From contig OX352763.1 of assembly GCA_947095585.1 (NCBI GenBank), forward strand, positions 106,433,908-106,497,907: a stretch of DNA of 64,000 nt, read 5' to 3'. The translations under genes and the position numbers were made by a program. The notes under the pieces are model-generated. The model did no database searches, was not told the DNA's origin, and saw only the letters and a list, made by a program, of their open reading frames with translations. Shown one piece after another: positions 45,090 to 56,908 of the stretch. How positions within the stretch are numbered: the first letter of the stretch is position 1; every line of letters begins with the position of its first letter. The DNA comes from Nephrocerus scutellatus (Eukaryota; Arthropoda; Insecta; Diptera; Pipunculidae).

Positions 45090-47840
45090 TTTTTAACATT
45101 CCCAAGAAAAAATGTAATAAAATGAATGGATGATGAAATAAATGACTAAATTACAGCCTTTTTATTTAGTAACACTTCAATCGACGGCCCCTGTATAAAG
45201 AGAATACTGGGAATTTTATTGAATGATTTGCCAACAAACGTTAAGTAGAAAATCCACAAAGGATGACTCTTAACCTGTCGTCGCAAAGCAAATATCCTCA
45301 TTTCGCTGACATTTACCAGAATTACCCGAAATTGTCAGTAGCTTGGTGCTTGGTCACACCGAAAAGGTATAGCGACAAGACAACCCCCACCCCATTGCTC
45401 ATTTGTGTTTGGTACAAAGGAATCGAACAAACGAACGAACGTTTCAGTGTTTTCTGGTTGTCCCTGTAGAAAAGTTTACAATTTATCCTGCTGTCTGCTG
45501 CCTGGGTCCAATATTTTAATTCGAATTTTTTTCTTCAAGAACATAGTACTTTTATTTTGTAGATTGCATTACGTTGTTTAGACGGACTTTCGTGTACCTT
45601 CCATACTGACTAAAAAGAAAAGTGATTAACTATTCCGTCGACCGGAAGTAAATGTGTGATAAACTAAAGTAGGGGTTTGGTTAGAAGAAGAAAAAAAAAG
45701 AGAAAGTGAAAACGAATTGGTCCTTGTAGTGCATGTGATTACATAAATAAATAAAATTATTGATTTAAATTTTGAAAATTGGCGAAAACAAACATCCGCA
45801 GTGTTGATTATGTTGCTTTGGGAGTAAATAATATCAACGTGTCGAGCGAGTTTGTGTGTTTCTTTTTAATTACGAACTATTATCCACGTTACAACAAAAC
45901 AATTTTAAGTAATTGAGAGAAGAAAAATAGGAAAAGTTGCAAAATCATCGCTGTAGAAAAGGAAACGACGACATCATTAGCAGCTGTTACCTGTGTTGTC
46001 GGATATAAGGTAAGGCTTTGTCGCTTCCGCCATATGCCATATGCAAGGCCATTTGCTTGAAGTACAGGACGGGTGGACGCACGGAGACGGACACACAGAA
46101 AATAAAGGAGGAGTTTTTTTTTATGCCGCAATGCAATTATTCCAGCTAAGAATTCTTTGCCGCAATAGAATTAATTGTTGAAGCATTCTACTGTGTGCAT
46201 CAACAATTAAAATTAATTAAAAAATTATGTAATCCGTTTGGTTTTTTTTGCGAAGCGTGTATTGCATTTATCAATTTTAAATTTAAAGTAATTACATTTC
46301 ACACAATGGAATACAATCGATGATAAAAATACACTGACAATGGAAATGGCGAATGGGGACGGGATTAAGTAAAGCCCTTTACATAAGCCACCACAATGAT
46401 GTCGTCATTGGCAAAAATCCGACCCTACTACTCTTTTCTCTTCTGATACCGTTATCGTCGCCCTCCTTTCGTCATGGGTTGACAAAACTTCATTTTTAAC
46501 AAATCGATAACAATTTGGTAGATTGGGTAAAAGGGGAGCAGTGTGTGGGAGTTACGAGAAACTTACAGCACTGAATTGCCATCATCAAATAGACATCAGT
46601 CTGCATTCATTTGTGTACATTTTTGGGAGTTGACATTGAGTCTAAAGAAATGGTTGGTTGATTTGTGGGTGGCCACGTAGGAATAGGAAAGCACACAAAA
46701 GAATTCCAACTCCAACTTCCGTTCACTTCCATCTGCACATTCCTCGTACTCAGAACATATGCAATGCTTGTTGTTGGTTTCTTAATATCCGTCTATGCAC
46801 ATTGCATTTAATGTCTTGTCTCCGTTGCTAACGGAGAATGAAGTTATTAAATTGTGGATGACACTCCACTCCACATTCTTCCAAATCGGGTAGTCGCTTG
46901 GCAGCACATTTAAAATATATGCACATTCTTTCAAATACGACTACCCTCTTTAAAAGAATGTGTATATATATTTTAATCTTGACAGCACATTTAAAACGCT
47001 TACATACTTTGAATGGGTCGGAAATTGGTGGGTGGTGTTCGGAAGTGTTCTGATACTGCTTGGTACCCTCATCTCTACTACAGCGGAGATTCACACTAAT
47101 GACAAAGTAATGGAGAAAACGCGTTGCTAGACAAGTAGCGATAGCGAATATTATTACCCTTTATGTCTGCATTGCATACCACGAAGTAATGAAATCAATA
47201 CGATGACGACGACAGTGGCGGCAATAAAAGGACGACCGCCGATACAGCGCGCGGCGCTACTCCTTTGTGTCCCTCGCTTTGTGCGTCGTTTTTGGGGTTG
47301 AGGTCAATGAGACAACAGCTACAGCACAACGGCGAAAGTAGCAGCAGCAGTATAGAGCAGCAACATCTCCTTTTATCCTGCCTCCACCCACATCACACTC
47401 TCTTAAAAGACAAAATCTGCGATGTGATGTCGAGAGCTAGAGATTGCATCCTTTTCAATTGACAACGACGTTAGTGGTGTATACCAGAGTTGCCCTCGCA
47501 CACGCATGCAAGAAATGCAACGTACTGTTGTGTGTTGTAGGTGTGTTGCATGGTATAAAAATAAAAATCGACACATCTTTTCAACCATAAACCGGCGTAG
47601 TTGTTTTCTCACTCGTCAACATAGTGTACGAACAGAAAAAGATGAACAACAGTATGTTCGACCCCTTTTAGTTATCAACCCAACCCAACCAAACCCAACC
47701 CACTCTCAATCCCTCTCTGCACATTATTTAAATAGAAACAATTTCCTTCACAGCTCTTCAAACTCACACAAACTAGGAATTATTTATGCACTGTGCATGC
47801 ATAGACACACTGTTGTGATAATCGTTGGCTGCACAAACAT
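45090..47840. other. Long non-repetitive intergenic or intronic region
   Basis: No domain-bearing frame is present over 2.7 kb. A stretch at 45840-46010 looks like a possible untranslated exon (no ATG-initiated frame, ending GATATAAG|GTAAGG), but nothing confirms it. The 40-bp segment 'cagcacatttaaaa' with 'gcacattctt' occurs twice near 46900-46990. CAG/ACA-rich sequence lies at 47325-47365. Confidence 0.4.
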
Positions 47841-48029
47841 ACAGTGGGGTTCACTAGATTAGAAGTACATCATTTTAGGTAGATAAAATTGATATCCAAT
47901 TTTAGGAAACAAATGATGTTGAAAGTTAGAGTAGTATGTGGTTAATACAAAATCAAGTTTAAAAAAATATTCAGAACAAGATAACGGATAAGACCTTTTT
48001 GCTAAAATTAATCAGAACGCATGCATGTA

Positions 48030-49960
48030 TTAATAGAGCCTCAAAACCCACATTCAGAAATGTGATTCGAGAAGAGGTTCTTGACCTCACGCTTATTGCG
48101 AGTCCATTTATATCCAGTATCGTCGAAAAGTGGAATGTCTGTGATGTCCGATGAAGCCTCCTGACCATCAACACATCAGATTTAACCTTTTAAGCAGATT
48201 GGCACATGCTTCTTCTAGATACGATCCTAAGTCTACGGACTGGAATCTCAGTGGCGGAAAATTTAGTTAGATTTTCAACCCTCCTAAACGCATGAAGAGC
48301 TGCGACGAATATGGGTTCGCCCTTTCGGAGTATATCTCTGAATTGATACGATCCAAACGAGCCAAATGGTTGAAATGCTGTGAAAACATTGCTGATATGC
48401 CAGTAGCGGCACGAATCCACAAGGCACTCTTCAATGATCAGACAAATTGTGTAGGCTTACTGAAGAAGACAGATGGTTGATACACGTGAGACCGAGAGGA
48501 CACTATTAGAACATTATTTCAAGTTCACTTCCCTTCCCACTCGTCAAGGATCTGACAGATGGTAGATACACGTCGGACCGAGAGGACACTATTAGAACAT
48601 TATATCAAGTTCCCTTCCCCGGTTCGTCTACTTATGTTTCACACACATACCCTAATGCTCCTAACCATAGGGCACCCATTGACAGCAAAGTAAATAGTTT
48701 ATCGGGAAAAATATTTAGTCCAGATAAAGTTAAATGGGCCGTAGGCTCCTTCAAACCATTGAAAGCACTCTTACAGAGGACAATTGAACTCATCCTTCAT
48801 TTTGCTTCATTTAAAGCTAGCAAAAACTGGGCTACATTCCGTATACCTGGAGAAAGGTAAACGTAATATTTATCCCTAAACCAGACAATAGGCCTAGTTA
48901 GCGGCCTAAATCATACCGACCTATACGTCTAATATCAGTTGTTCTGAAAATTATGGAGAAACTTATTGATGTTCACATCAGAGCCTGGCTGGATACGTCT
49001 AGCCCTCTACACTCATATCAGTTTGCTTATAGGAAAGGTAAAAGCACAGAGGGCGCCATTTACTATCTAGTTAAAAGGATAGAAGAAACTTCCAATGAAA
49101 TAGCTCTGTGTACTTTTTTTGACGTTGAGGGTGCTTTCGGTAACACTGGCTAAGATTCAATTACAAGAGCAACCTGTAGTATAGGTATCGAGGGCTCGAC
49201 CAACCAATAGATAAGGGCCATGCTTGAGACTAAGATTCAATTACAAGAACAAGCAGTAGCAGAGGTATCGAGGTCTCGACCAACCAATGGATAAGGGCCA
49301 TGCTTGAAAGTCAAGCCATCACTTCCTCTTAAGTTGTCGGTGACTGCAGCTAAGGGCTGTCCGCAAGGTGTCCTCTCTCCCCTTCTATGGTCACTCGTAA
49401 TAGACAACCTTTTAGCCGATCTAGATAGATCAGGATACATCGCCTTTGGTTATGCTGATAATATGGCGATCATAATTATCAGTAAGCACAGCACGACCAT
49501 TACAAATGTCATGCAAGGTACGTTACTTCACGTCCTAGAATGGTTCAACAGAGGAGGGCTTTCCATTAATCCTTGCAAAACCGTTCTAGTGCCTTTCACG
49601 AAACGAAGACAAAGTTCCAAGCTGAACTCCATGCCATTGAGATCTGCGCTAGGATTAACCTTAGTAAGGGTTTTAGACACGCTACGACTATCTAAAAAGA
49701 TATAAATTTTTAGATAGTCAAGCAGCGCTTTCGTTCGACATTATGGACACTAAATCAGTTAAAAACTGCCATAATGCGCTGCAATCCCTGGTAGGGCTTA
49801 ATGGGGTAAAACTTGGTTGGGTCTCTGGTCACCAGGGAATTGCAGGCAACGAACATGGGGATGGACTAGCCAGGGCTAGTTCAGAATCTGCATTCCTAGG
49901 ACCAGAACTGCAGACAGGTGGCAGACAGCGCTTTATTGAAGGCCAGGTTAAGTTCCTTGA
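48030..49960 (+). mobile_element. LINE B, endonuclease end to RNase H, nested in Tc1
   Basis: In order: an endonuclease tail (DLTLIASPFISSIVEKWNV, 48080-48140); linker (KRAKWLKCCENIADMPVAAR, 48355-48415); RT start (KSYRPIRLISVVLKIMEKL, 48905-48965); FAYRKGKSTEGAIYYLV (49020-49075); CTFFDVEGAF (49108-49137, catalytic A); VTAAKGCPQGVLSPLLWSLV (49335-49400, motif B); and YADNMAI (49450-49470, catalytic C with D to N). RNase H GWVSGHQGIAGNEHGDGLAR lies at 49812-49870. Two tandem duplications (48471-48612 and 49150-49310, units ~80 bp) and several frameshifts disrupt it. Confidence 0.85.
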
Positions 49961-49961
49961 C

Positions 49962-50115
49962 CTTGTTATAAAGCTCATTAGTTTTTAAGGGATGATTTAT
50001 GAGTTCAGCGTTTAAACGTTTCTCGTATTTCAGCCAGTCGGTTTTTCGGTAATTCCTAAAAACTGATTGACAAGGTGATTCATTATCTAGACTAAATGGG
50101 ATTTAACAGTGATCT
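49962..50115 (-). mobile_element. Second LINE linker fragment at the nest edge
   Basis: On the minus strand the translation reads FRNYRKTDWLKYEKRLNAEL, the segment between endonuclease and RT in Jockey/LOA-type LINEs. It is in opposite orientation to the preceding LINE B copy and directly joins the Tc1 transposase remnant. Confidence 0.55.
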
Positions 50116-51199
50116 GAGAAAAAGTGTTCAGCATTCCTTCGAGTCGGAGACGGTTCTTTTCCCATATTGGACACAGTCAGGTTTGGACCAGACATTTTCT
50201 TTTATGTGGTGGCAATGGCAAATGTTCAAGACTTTCACTAGCAACAAAGGATATAACAATGCGAGCGGTGTATATAGGAGCGTTGTCGTATTGAAATATC
50301 GATGAAAGTGGTCCAAAGAGATCGTGGATTTTCGGAAAAGCTGATTTCAACACCGCTTTGTAGCTATTTATTATCAGTTTTGAGCTTCGTACCACTAAGT
50401 CGATGGTCTCATAATAAGATATTGCAGCCAAAACTATTACGCCTTCTTCTCTGCTATGAATACGGTGTAAAAAAGAGCTCCTCTTTCCTTAGATCGTTGA
50501 AGTAAAAGCCATTATAGCCATCTGGTCCATCTAAATTTAATTTTTTTTCAAAGAAGACTAATTCTTTCCAGTTATTCAAAGTTGTTCCTTGTTGCGGTGG
50601 ATTTAGTTGTAGTAACTCCAGCTGTTTCTCTGAGCTTAGCTTTCGAAACAGCTGAATTGGAGGCTAGTCTGACGATTTTTTTGTTGCTGTAAGCGGCGTG
50701 AAAACATTTCCTTTGTAATTTTTCCCGTACATTATTGGATTATTTAAGTAATTGCCAACAGCATATTTACTCCGATTGATCTTGCAAGCGATCGCACGCT
50801 TAGACAAGCCTATCGAATGGTAAACCTCTTTATTTACCTTCTCTGAGATTGTCTAACAATTTGTTTACCCATTCTTAAAAATAATTAATGCAAAACCCTT
50901 CTTTTTTACAAAATTAACTTTTTATACAAAAAAAATGAACCTCCTCAAAAACAACGATTGTACTTAAATTGCTTCCAATCTTTCGAACCAATTTAAATGT
51001 ATACCCTTCTGCGACTCATTCAGTTAAAGTTTCATAAAACTATCGTTAGCGTGTTCTCTTCAAATTTTGAAATTCACCATTGCATTAAACATGAACCACT
51101 GTTTATTTCACCATCTTTTTATTCTTTCACTGCCATATAACAGAAGATCATTTTTACTTTTCAAAATTGCCTGCTTCTACTCTAGTGAGCCGCAGTGTA

Positions 51200-52120
51200 C
51201 ATGCATACACACATAATGTTAGTCTTTTGGATCCTTTCACGTTGTCAACAACAACAACCAGGCAATCAGCAGCATATCCGAACCGAGAGTAGTAGCATGG
51301 CAATAGCGTTCAACGCCTTTGTTGTAAGATAACATTGTGGACTTTTCAGATTGTTGTAAAGAAAATGGAAGGGGGAAAAACAACAACAAATACTTTTAAT
51401 AAAAAATTCACAGAGATTTCGGTTATTCTTCCTTTGTGTTCTGTCAGTCAGTGTGAGGAAATTAGGCGCCATTTGAGCTGAGCACTGATGAGTCATTTTT
51501 CATGTCAATGCGTATCAGGGGGTTTTGTGTGCTATGTAACTTGTGAGGGGAAAATTTTAACCATCTACTACTATACGGAAGTTATTTTTCTCTGCTACAC
51601 AATAATGGCACATAGCAACAAATAAAAATAAGTTTCGCCGAGATAATGTTCCTTTCGCATTTACCGTGAAAGGGCTGATGCAGTAGTAATTTGCGAGAAC
51701 TCGAGCGTGGAAAAGGATATGCGAAGCTTGTTTCATCATCATTATTGTCATCATATATAGCTCATTTTAATGTGTTAAACAATGCTGGTATAAACCACAC
51801 AGAGAGTTTAAGCGGAGTTCAAGTCCGAGCGAATGTTTTTAACCGACATTTCCCCAGTATTTAATGTGAGAATAATCTAAATATACACTCCCAATCACTT
51901 GATTGAGGCCACATTTTTTGCAACCGTTTGCTTGCGATTAATACTTTAAGGCAATTTTTTACTAGGAAATATTTGCTACATGCGAGTAAGTGCATATCTT
52001 CCAAAAAAAGCCATAAAATTAAAGAGGAAATTAAGAAAATGCATATGACTCAGATAAAAATCAGGCCACGTGCGCCATTGCCATAGAAGCATGACTTGAT
52101 GTTTTGCGTAAACTTACGGC
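51200..52120. other. Unassigned intergenic DNA
   Basis: Nothing recognised except short CAA and ATG/TCA trinucleotide runs (51248-51260, 51735-51755). Confidence 0.5.
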
Positions 52121-52124
52121 GTAT

Positions 52125-53396
52125 AGACTTCAGCGAATACATGCACAGCGCTGACTTGTCCGTGGAGGCGGGAGGAAGAAGCGATGCCAGAAGACTGGCG
52201 AGGAGGCATCATGTGTTCCATACATAAGAAAGGAGATATCACAGTATGCAGCAATTATCGTGGTATAACGTACAGCATATAAGATTTTCTCATCTAGCCT
52301 TAATGATAGGATAGCCCCATACGCTAAAATCATCATTGGTCCATACCAGTGTGGCTTCGTCCCAGGCAAATCAACAACTGATCAGATTTACACCCTTAGG
52401 CACGTGATGGAAAAATATCTAGAGTTTCAAAAATCACTACACCATCTTTTTATAGACTTTAAAGCAGCCTATGATAGCATAGCCAGAGTAGAACTTTATA
52501 AAGCCATGAGAGAATTCGGCATCCCAAATAAACTGACACGACTATCTAGGTTGACCATGACCAATGTTATAAGCCAAGTAGAAATATCCGGATCACTATC
52601 AAGCCCATTCAACATCTATAACGGGCTTCGACGAGGGGATGGACTGGCCTGCGTCCTTTTCAACCTGGCATTGAAGAAAGTGATCCGAGACTCTGACGTA
52701 ATGGCGAGAGGAACAATCTTCTATAAGTCCATTCAGATATTGTCTTACGCAGACGATATTAACATCGTTGGTAGAAACCCAAGAGCTGTACAGGAAGCTT
52801 TCATCCAGATCGAGCAGGCGGCACGAAATCTGGGGCGGCACATAAATGAGAGCAAAACAAAGAACATGGTGGCCACGTCTGCGAGTAGAAGATCCAACAT
52901 TGGTCCCTCAATTAAAATAGCAGAGCGCGAATTTGAAGTGCAATCCTTTAACTATCTTGGGTCTACTGTAGCAGCCGATAACAGCATGAAATCAGAAATA
53001 CGCGCATTGTTGCTTAAAGTCAACAAAGCCTACTATAGTCTGTCAAGACTCTTCAAATCCAGAAACTTAACCATAACATCCAAGCTGCTGGTATATAAGA
53101 CCAGCAGTCATATCAGTACTTACATATGGATCCGAGACTTGGGTGCTTAGCAAAAAGCATTCTGACCTCTTAGCCGCGTTCGAGAGAAAAGTCTTACTGA
53201 GAATTGTTGGTCCCGTATGTGAGGAAGGATGATTACGGAGAATCTATAATGCTGAGATCTATGAGCGTTACCTTGATGTAGATATCGAGAAGAGAATTAA
53301 GCACTGTAGGCTCCGGTGGGCAGGACACCTAGCTCGCATGAACGAAATGGAATACGACAGCGATGCCGGCCAAGCCTACGCTGGAAGTTAGCTTGT
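52125..53396 (+). mobile_element. LINE A, RT copy with intact YADD
   Basis: After a degraded start (EAMPEDWRGGIMCSIHKKGDI-like, 52178-52240), a 248-residue frame (52404-53150) covers FIDFKAAYDSIARVEL (catalytic A), NGLRRGDGLACVLFNLAL (B), ILSYADDINIVG (C, both Asp present) and the thumb (HINESKTKNMVA, NYLGST, SRLFKSRNLTI). Frame is lost at 53105. The C-terminus is readable to ~53340 and then joined by a deletion to 'gccggccaagcctacgctgg'. Both termini are missing. Confidence 0.85.
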
Positions 53397-53399
53397 TTA

Positions 53400-53855
53400 G
53401 AGAATGTTGCTTTCTGCTGAGCCATTTCTTTTAACCGAAGAAAATAATATCAAGCTGACTAAGCTGAACTGACTCTAAATGCCGCTTCATTTATTGGGCA
53501 GCATGCTCTACTTGGCCAATATTTTCAAACAAATGATTAGGTAACTTTCATCATTCTTTCGGTGTTTTGTCCTTTTTTCAACTGGAAGACGCCATTTTGC
53601 TAAAACAAATGTTTTTTTTTGTTTTAAAGTTTTGGAACACTAACTTATATCGATTTCGATTCGCACTCACATGACAAATATTTTGTCGACTCTCTTGTCA
53701 AACTGTTCGATTCCAAAAAAACTACTACTTTGCCTTTCTTATAATTACACCAACAAACACACAACCCCTTTATTAAAGTCATTAGTTTTGTTTATCTACA
53801 ATTTCGAGTTAAAAATTGTGTTTTCAACTGAGTTTTTTCGGAATTCTTGCGGTGT
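53400..53855. other. AT-rich intergenic DNA
   Basis: No gene or repeat recognised. The 63-residue frame at 53671-53862 is not domain-like. Confidence 0.5.
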
Positions 53856-53862
53856 GTTTTAA

Positions 53863-54160
53863 GCGCGTTCGATTGGACTGAATGAATTAATTTAGTAGCT
53901 GTATCTGAAGAAACAGAAGTGAAGAGACTGTTCGAATGCCAACTAATTACTTAAGTTAAAAATTGGGCGAATTTTGGCAACTGAAGTAAGTGAAGAGTTG
54001 TTCTGCTCGTGTAGCTACTTCAGAGTAATAACATTGACATTTATCTGAAGTGAAAAATACTAATCGAACAGTCTCTTTACTTCAGTAGCTCAATTTAAGT
54101 GAAGAGTAGCTCAATTAACAGAAAGGATTAGTTGTACTCTTCAGGCCAATCGAACGCGGC
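53863..54160. mobile_element. MITE with 5-bp target duplication TTTAA
   Basis: The ends are inverted repeats: 'gcgcgttcgattggactga' on the left, matching the complement of 'tcaggccaatcgaacgcggc' on the right. TTTAA lies directly outside both. Inner inverted pairs occur as well ('gaagagactgttcga' at ~53925 against 'tcgaacagtctctttac' at ~54065). Length is ~298 bp with no coding capacity. Confidence 0.8.
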
Positions 54161-54164
54161 TTTA

Positions 54165-54540
54165 ATTAAGAAAATATTAATTGGTAAGCTAAAGAATAAA
54201 TTTGCCATAAGTACATAAATATAGCAAGCAATATGGTCCAATCTAATTTAGCATTAGTTTTTTGATTTCATTTTATTTTCTCCTCATGATTTTCGAGTAT
54301 CGAAAAAAAACCAAAACGAATGGTCGCGAGAAGTTGGGCCTTGGACCGTAACGGTCTGTAGCACAACTTCCCTGTTAACTGATACGAAATTCACAGTAGT
54401 AGGTAGGCTCTTGCTTTGCAGTTAGTGAATTTAAACGTAGCAGTTTCCTTTACGTGTTTTTTTATATAACCACCCTAGTCCAAGTATCTGAAATTGCGAC
54501 CCAAAAAGATCTATTGTATCATAGGACGTAACTAATCTAA
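54165..54540. other. Intergenic DNA with a shared 45-bp block
   Basis: The block 'gtcgcgagaagttgggcctt' plus 'ggaccgtaacggtctgtag' (54323-54362) recurs inverted at 6436-6480 and may be the 3' UTR of a LINE family. Otherwise nothing is recognised. Confidence 0.5.
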
Positions 54541-54544
54541 GAGA

Positions 54545-56465
54545 CCCACTACCTCCCTTATGAAAGATAGTATGTCCTTAATGGCAGAGCTTCGCATATC
54601 CGCCGACGAACAAATTGCCTTATGGAAAACACGCCTTCTTAACCAGATTAATGCTGGACAATCACAGAGAACGTGCACGAATGATTCATCATCCTACGAG
54701 CAAAACCTACATTCAGTGTCTGAGTCCAGATTAATTCTGCTAAGGTGATATCGCAAGCCACATCAGTGACCTGTGAGAAAACTTTCTAATACTATCCTTG
54801 TCTAGATCAAGGATTTCCTGATTGTCTAAGCCCTGGGGTATTATCTCAATGGGCTAGGCGAAGTTTATTTTTCCTTTTATTAATCATTGCTGTGGTCGCA
54901 GCCCAGTTGACTAGACAGTAAGGTTCCGGTCCCAAGAACGCAGGTCCCGATCCAGCCCTGGCTAGTTCATCTGCATATTCGTTGGCTGCAATAACCTGGT
55001 GACCATGGACCCAACCTAGTTTCACGCTGTTAAGCCCTGTCTGGATTGCAGTGAATCGTAGAAGTATTTAACTGATTTAAAGTCCATTATGTTCGACGAT
55101 AGCGCTTTCAGTGCTGCCTGAATATCTGAAAAAATAAAAATCCTAGCGCCGATAATACCCTTACTAAGGTTTTTTCTGGCGTAGACCTCAATGGCATGGA
55201 GTTCTGCCTGAAAAACCACGGGGACTCATACCCGTTGGTATCGAAATTTTGATCCAGATTCATTCGATCCGTCTGTGTACCACACCAGACCTTTTGCGTC
55301 CAGTGCTGAAACACCATTAGACCAGATTGCACGGTCCAATATTGTTACCACAAAGATCCTGCCGAAACAGTACTCCCTGATCATGGTTTCGGGGATAGTG
55401 CAAAACATGTTTCTTTCGGGAATTGAGTCAAGAACTGTCAGATGTCCCACATAGTCACCTGGTTTGTACCCGTATTCTAGTTGCAGCTTAATAACGCATC
55501 TTGCCGCCGTCCTCTTAGTGAAGATTGACAGGGGTGAAAGCCCTACAACAGCTTGTAATGCAGTCGTAGGGCAGGTGCTCATGGCGCCCCTTATACCTAG
55601 ACAGGCAATTCTTTGTAGGTTCTGAAGAAGTTTAGTTGCCGTTGTCCGTTCAAGAACTTTCGGCCACCAAACGATGGCCGCGTACGTTATAATAGGTCTC
55701 ATCAATCAATGCATCATTTTCGGTTTTAAACCCCAAGTTCTGCCTACTGGGCCACAAGGCCCTAGTGGCACGTTAGATGGCGGACTTGATCAAGGATAAC
55801 GATAACGAGATATTTACCCTCACTGGAAAAAAATAACGTGGTGCCTTTGATGATTATAGTTCCAATATTGGACGATCTTCTTTTTGTGAAAGGCACTAGA
55901 ACGGTTTTGCAAGGATTTATGGAAAGCCCTTCTCTGTTGCATCATTCTAAGACATGAAATAACGCACCTTTCATGACATTTGTAAAGGTCGTTCTTACCA
56001 CTTAAATCGCTGAATCATCGGCATAGCCAATGGCGATGTAGCCTTATCTGTGTAGATCGGCTATAAGGTTGTCTATGATGATTGACCACAGAAGGGGAAA
56101 AAGGACACCTCCCTGTGGACAGCCCTTAGCTCCGGTCTTCGACACAGACACTCCCCCTGTGGAGGAAGTGATAACTCGACTTTCAAGCAAGACCCTTATC
56201 CATTGGTTGGTCGAGTCCTCAATCCACTGATTGCTCCTGCTGAAAGCACCCTCAATGTCAAGGAAAGCACACAGAGCTATTTCTTTGGAACGAAAAGTTC
56301 ATTCTAACTTTTTAACTAGATAGTGAAGGGCGCCCTGTGTGCTTTTACAATTTCTGTTTTCATACTGACTTGAGTGTGTAGATGGCTAGACGTATCTAAC
56401 CAGGCTCTGATATGAACATCAATAAGTCTTTCCATTTCTTTACGTGTTAGGTGGATACTAATCTA
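54545..56465 (-). mobile_element. LINE B, RT to C-terminus, inverted copy
   Basis: The minus strand, from 56450 down, has MERLIDVHIRAWL (56440-56390), motif B (GAKGCPQGGVLFPLLWS, ~56130-56070) and the RT end. A 159-residue frame (55226-55705) reads IITYAAIVWWPKVLERTTA, CPTTALQAVVGLSPLSIF, KLQLEYGYKPGDYVGHLTV and GLVWYTDGSNESG, the last starting RNase H. RNase H continues, broken, to ~55000 and a Cys-rich tail to ~54560. Frameshifts occur throughout. Confidence 0.85.
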
Positions 56466-56469
56466 AACC

Positions 56470-56905
56470 TAATCGCTAAATTCATATACGTTTTCTAATC
56501 GAGCAGATAAACAAGGGCAAGTGCTTTGACGTGTAGTTAGGCATTTTTTGTAGTTTGACTATAGTTGACCATCGTTTTTATGTTTTTTTAGATCTCAATT
56601 TGCGTTATCTGGATTGAAAAAAAGCGTCCTGTATATCACCAAACGTTGCACCGATGATATCAATATTGTCTGGGAGTCGAACCCGACACTGATATAGGTT
56701 TTTTAACCGTTTTATTAATAATTTTTTCAAATAGTTTAGAGGACTTCCCAATACCCAATAGTTTAAAATCGAGGTATTTCAGATCCCAGTAAATTCGTAC
56801 TTAAAAAGGATTTTTCATTTTAAGCCTAATCCTAACTTACTTTTGGCTAAAACGTTTCAATCTATTCTTCCTACCATTTTAGCTAAGAAATAACTAATAT
56901 AATCA
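56470..56905. promoter_or_regulatory. Upstream region of the CG3556-like gene
   Basis: No gene or TE recognised. The ~430 bp before the start codon at 56909 should hold the promoter and 5' UTR. I do not see a clear TATA or initiator match. This is inferred from position only. Confidence 0.35.
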
Positions 56906-56908
56906 ACA

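Larger units (their letters stand above)
47842..51197 (-). mobile_element. Tc1-like transposon (3.36 kb) interrupted by LINE sequence
   Basis: The ends are the same inverted repeat as at 1118-2601 (left 'ggttcactagattagaagta', right 'gcttctactctagtgagccg') with TA outside both (47840-47841 and 51198-51199). On the minus strand, 50110-50430 encodes a Tc1 transposase catalytic segment: KAVLKSAFPKIHDLFGP, FQYDNAPIYTA (catalytic Asp; the usual His is Tyr), HLPLPPH and, after a frameshift, ENVWSK. Removing the LINE block (~48030-50115) would leave ~1.3 kb, the normal size of a Tc1 element. Stops and frameshifts make it inactive. Confidence 0.85.

Noticed and set aside
45840..46020. Untranslated first exon ending in GTAAGG
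   Set aside because: The donor alone is weak evidence; no matching acceptor exon or gene could be linked, so it was kept only as a remark.
47265..47862. Possible coding exons near the CA/CAG-rich stretch
   Set aside because: Frames on both strands overlap, composition is simple-sequence driven and no splice-supported continuation was found.
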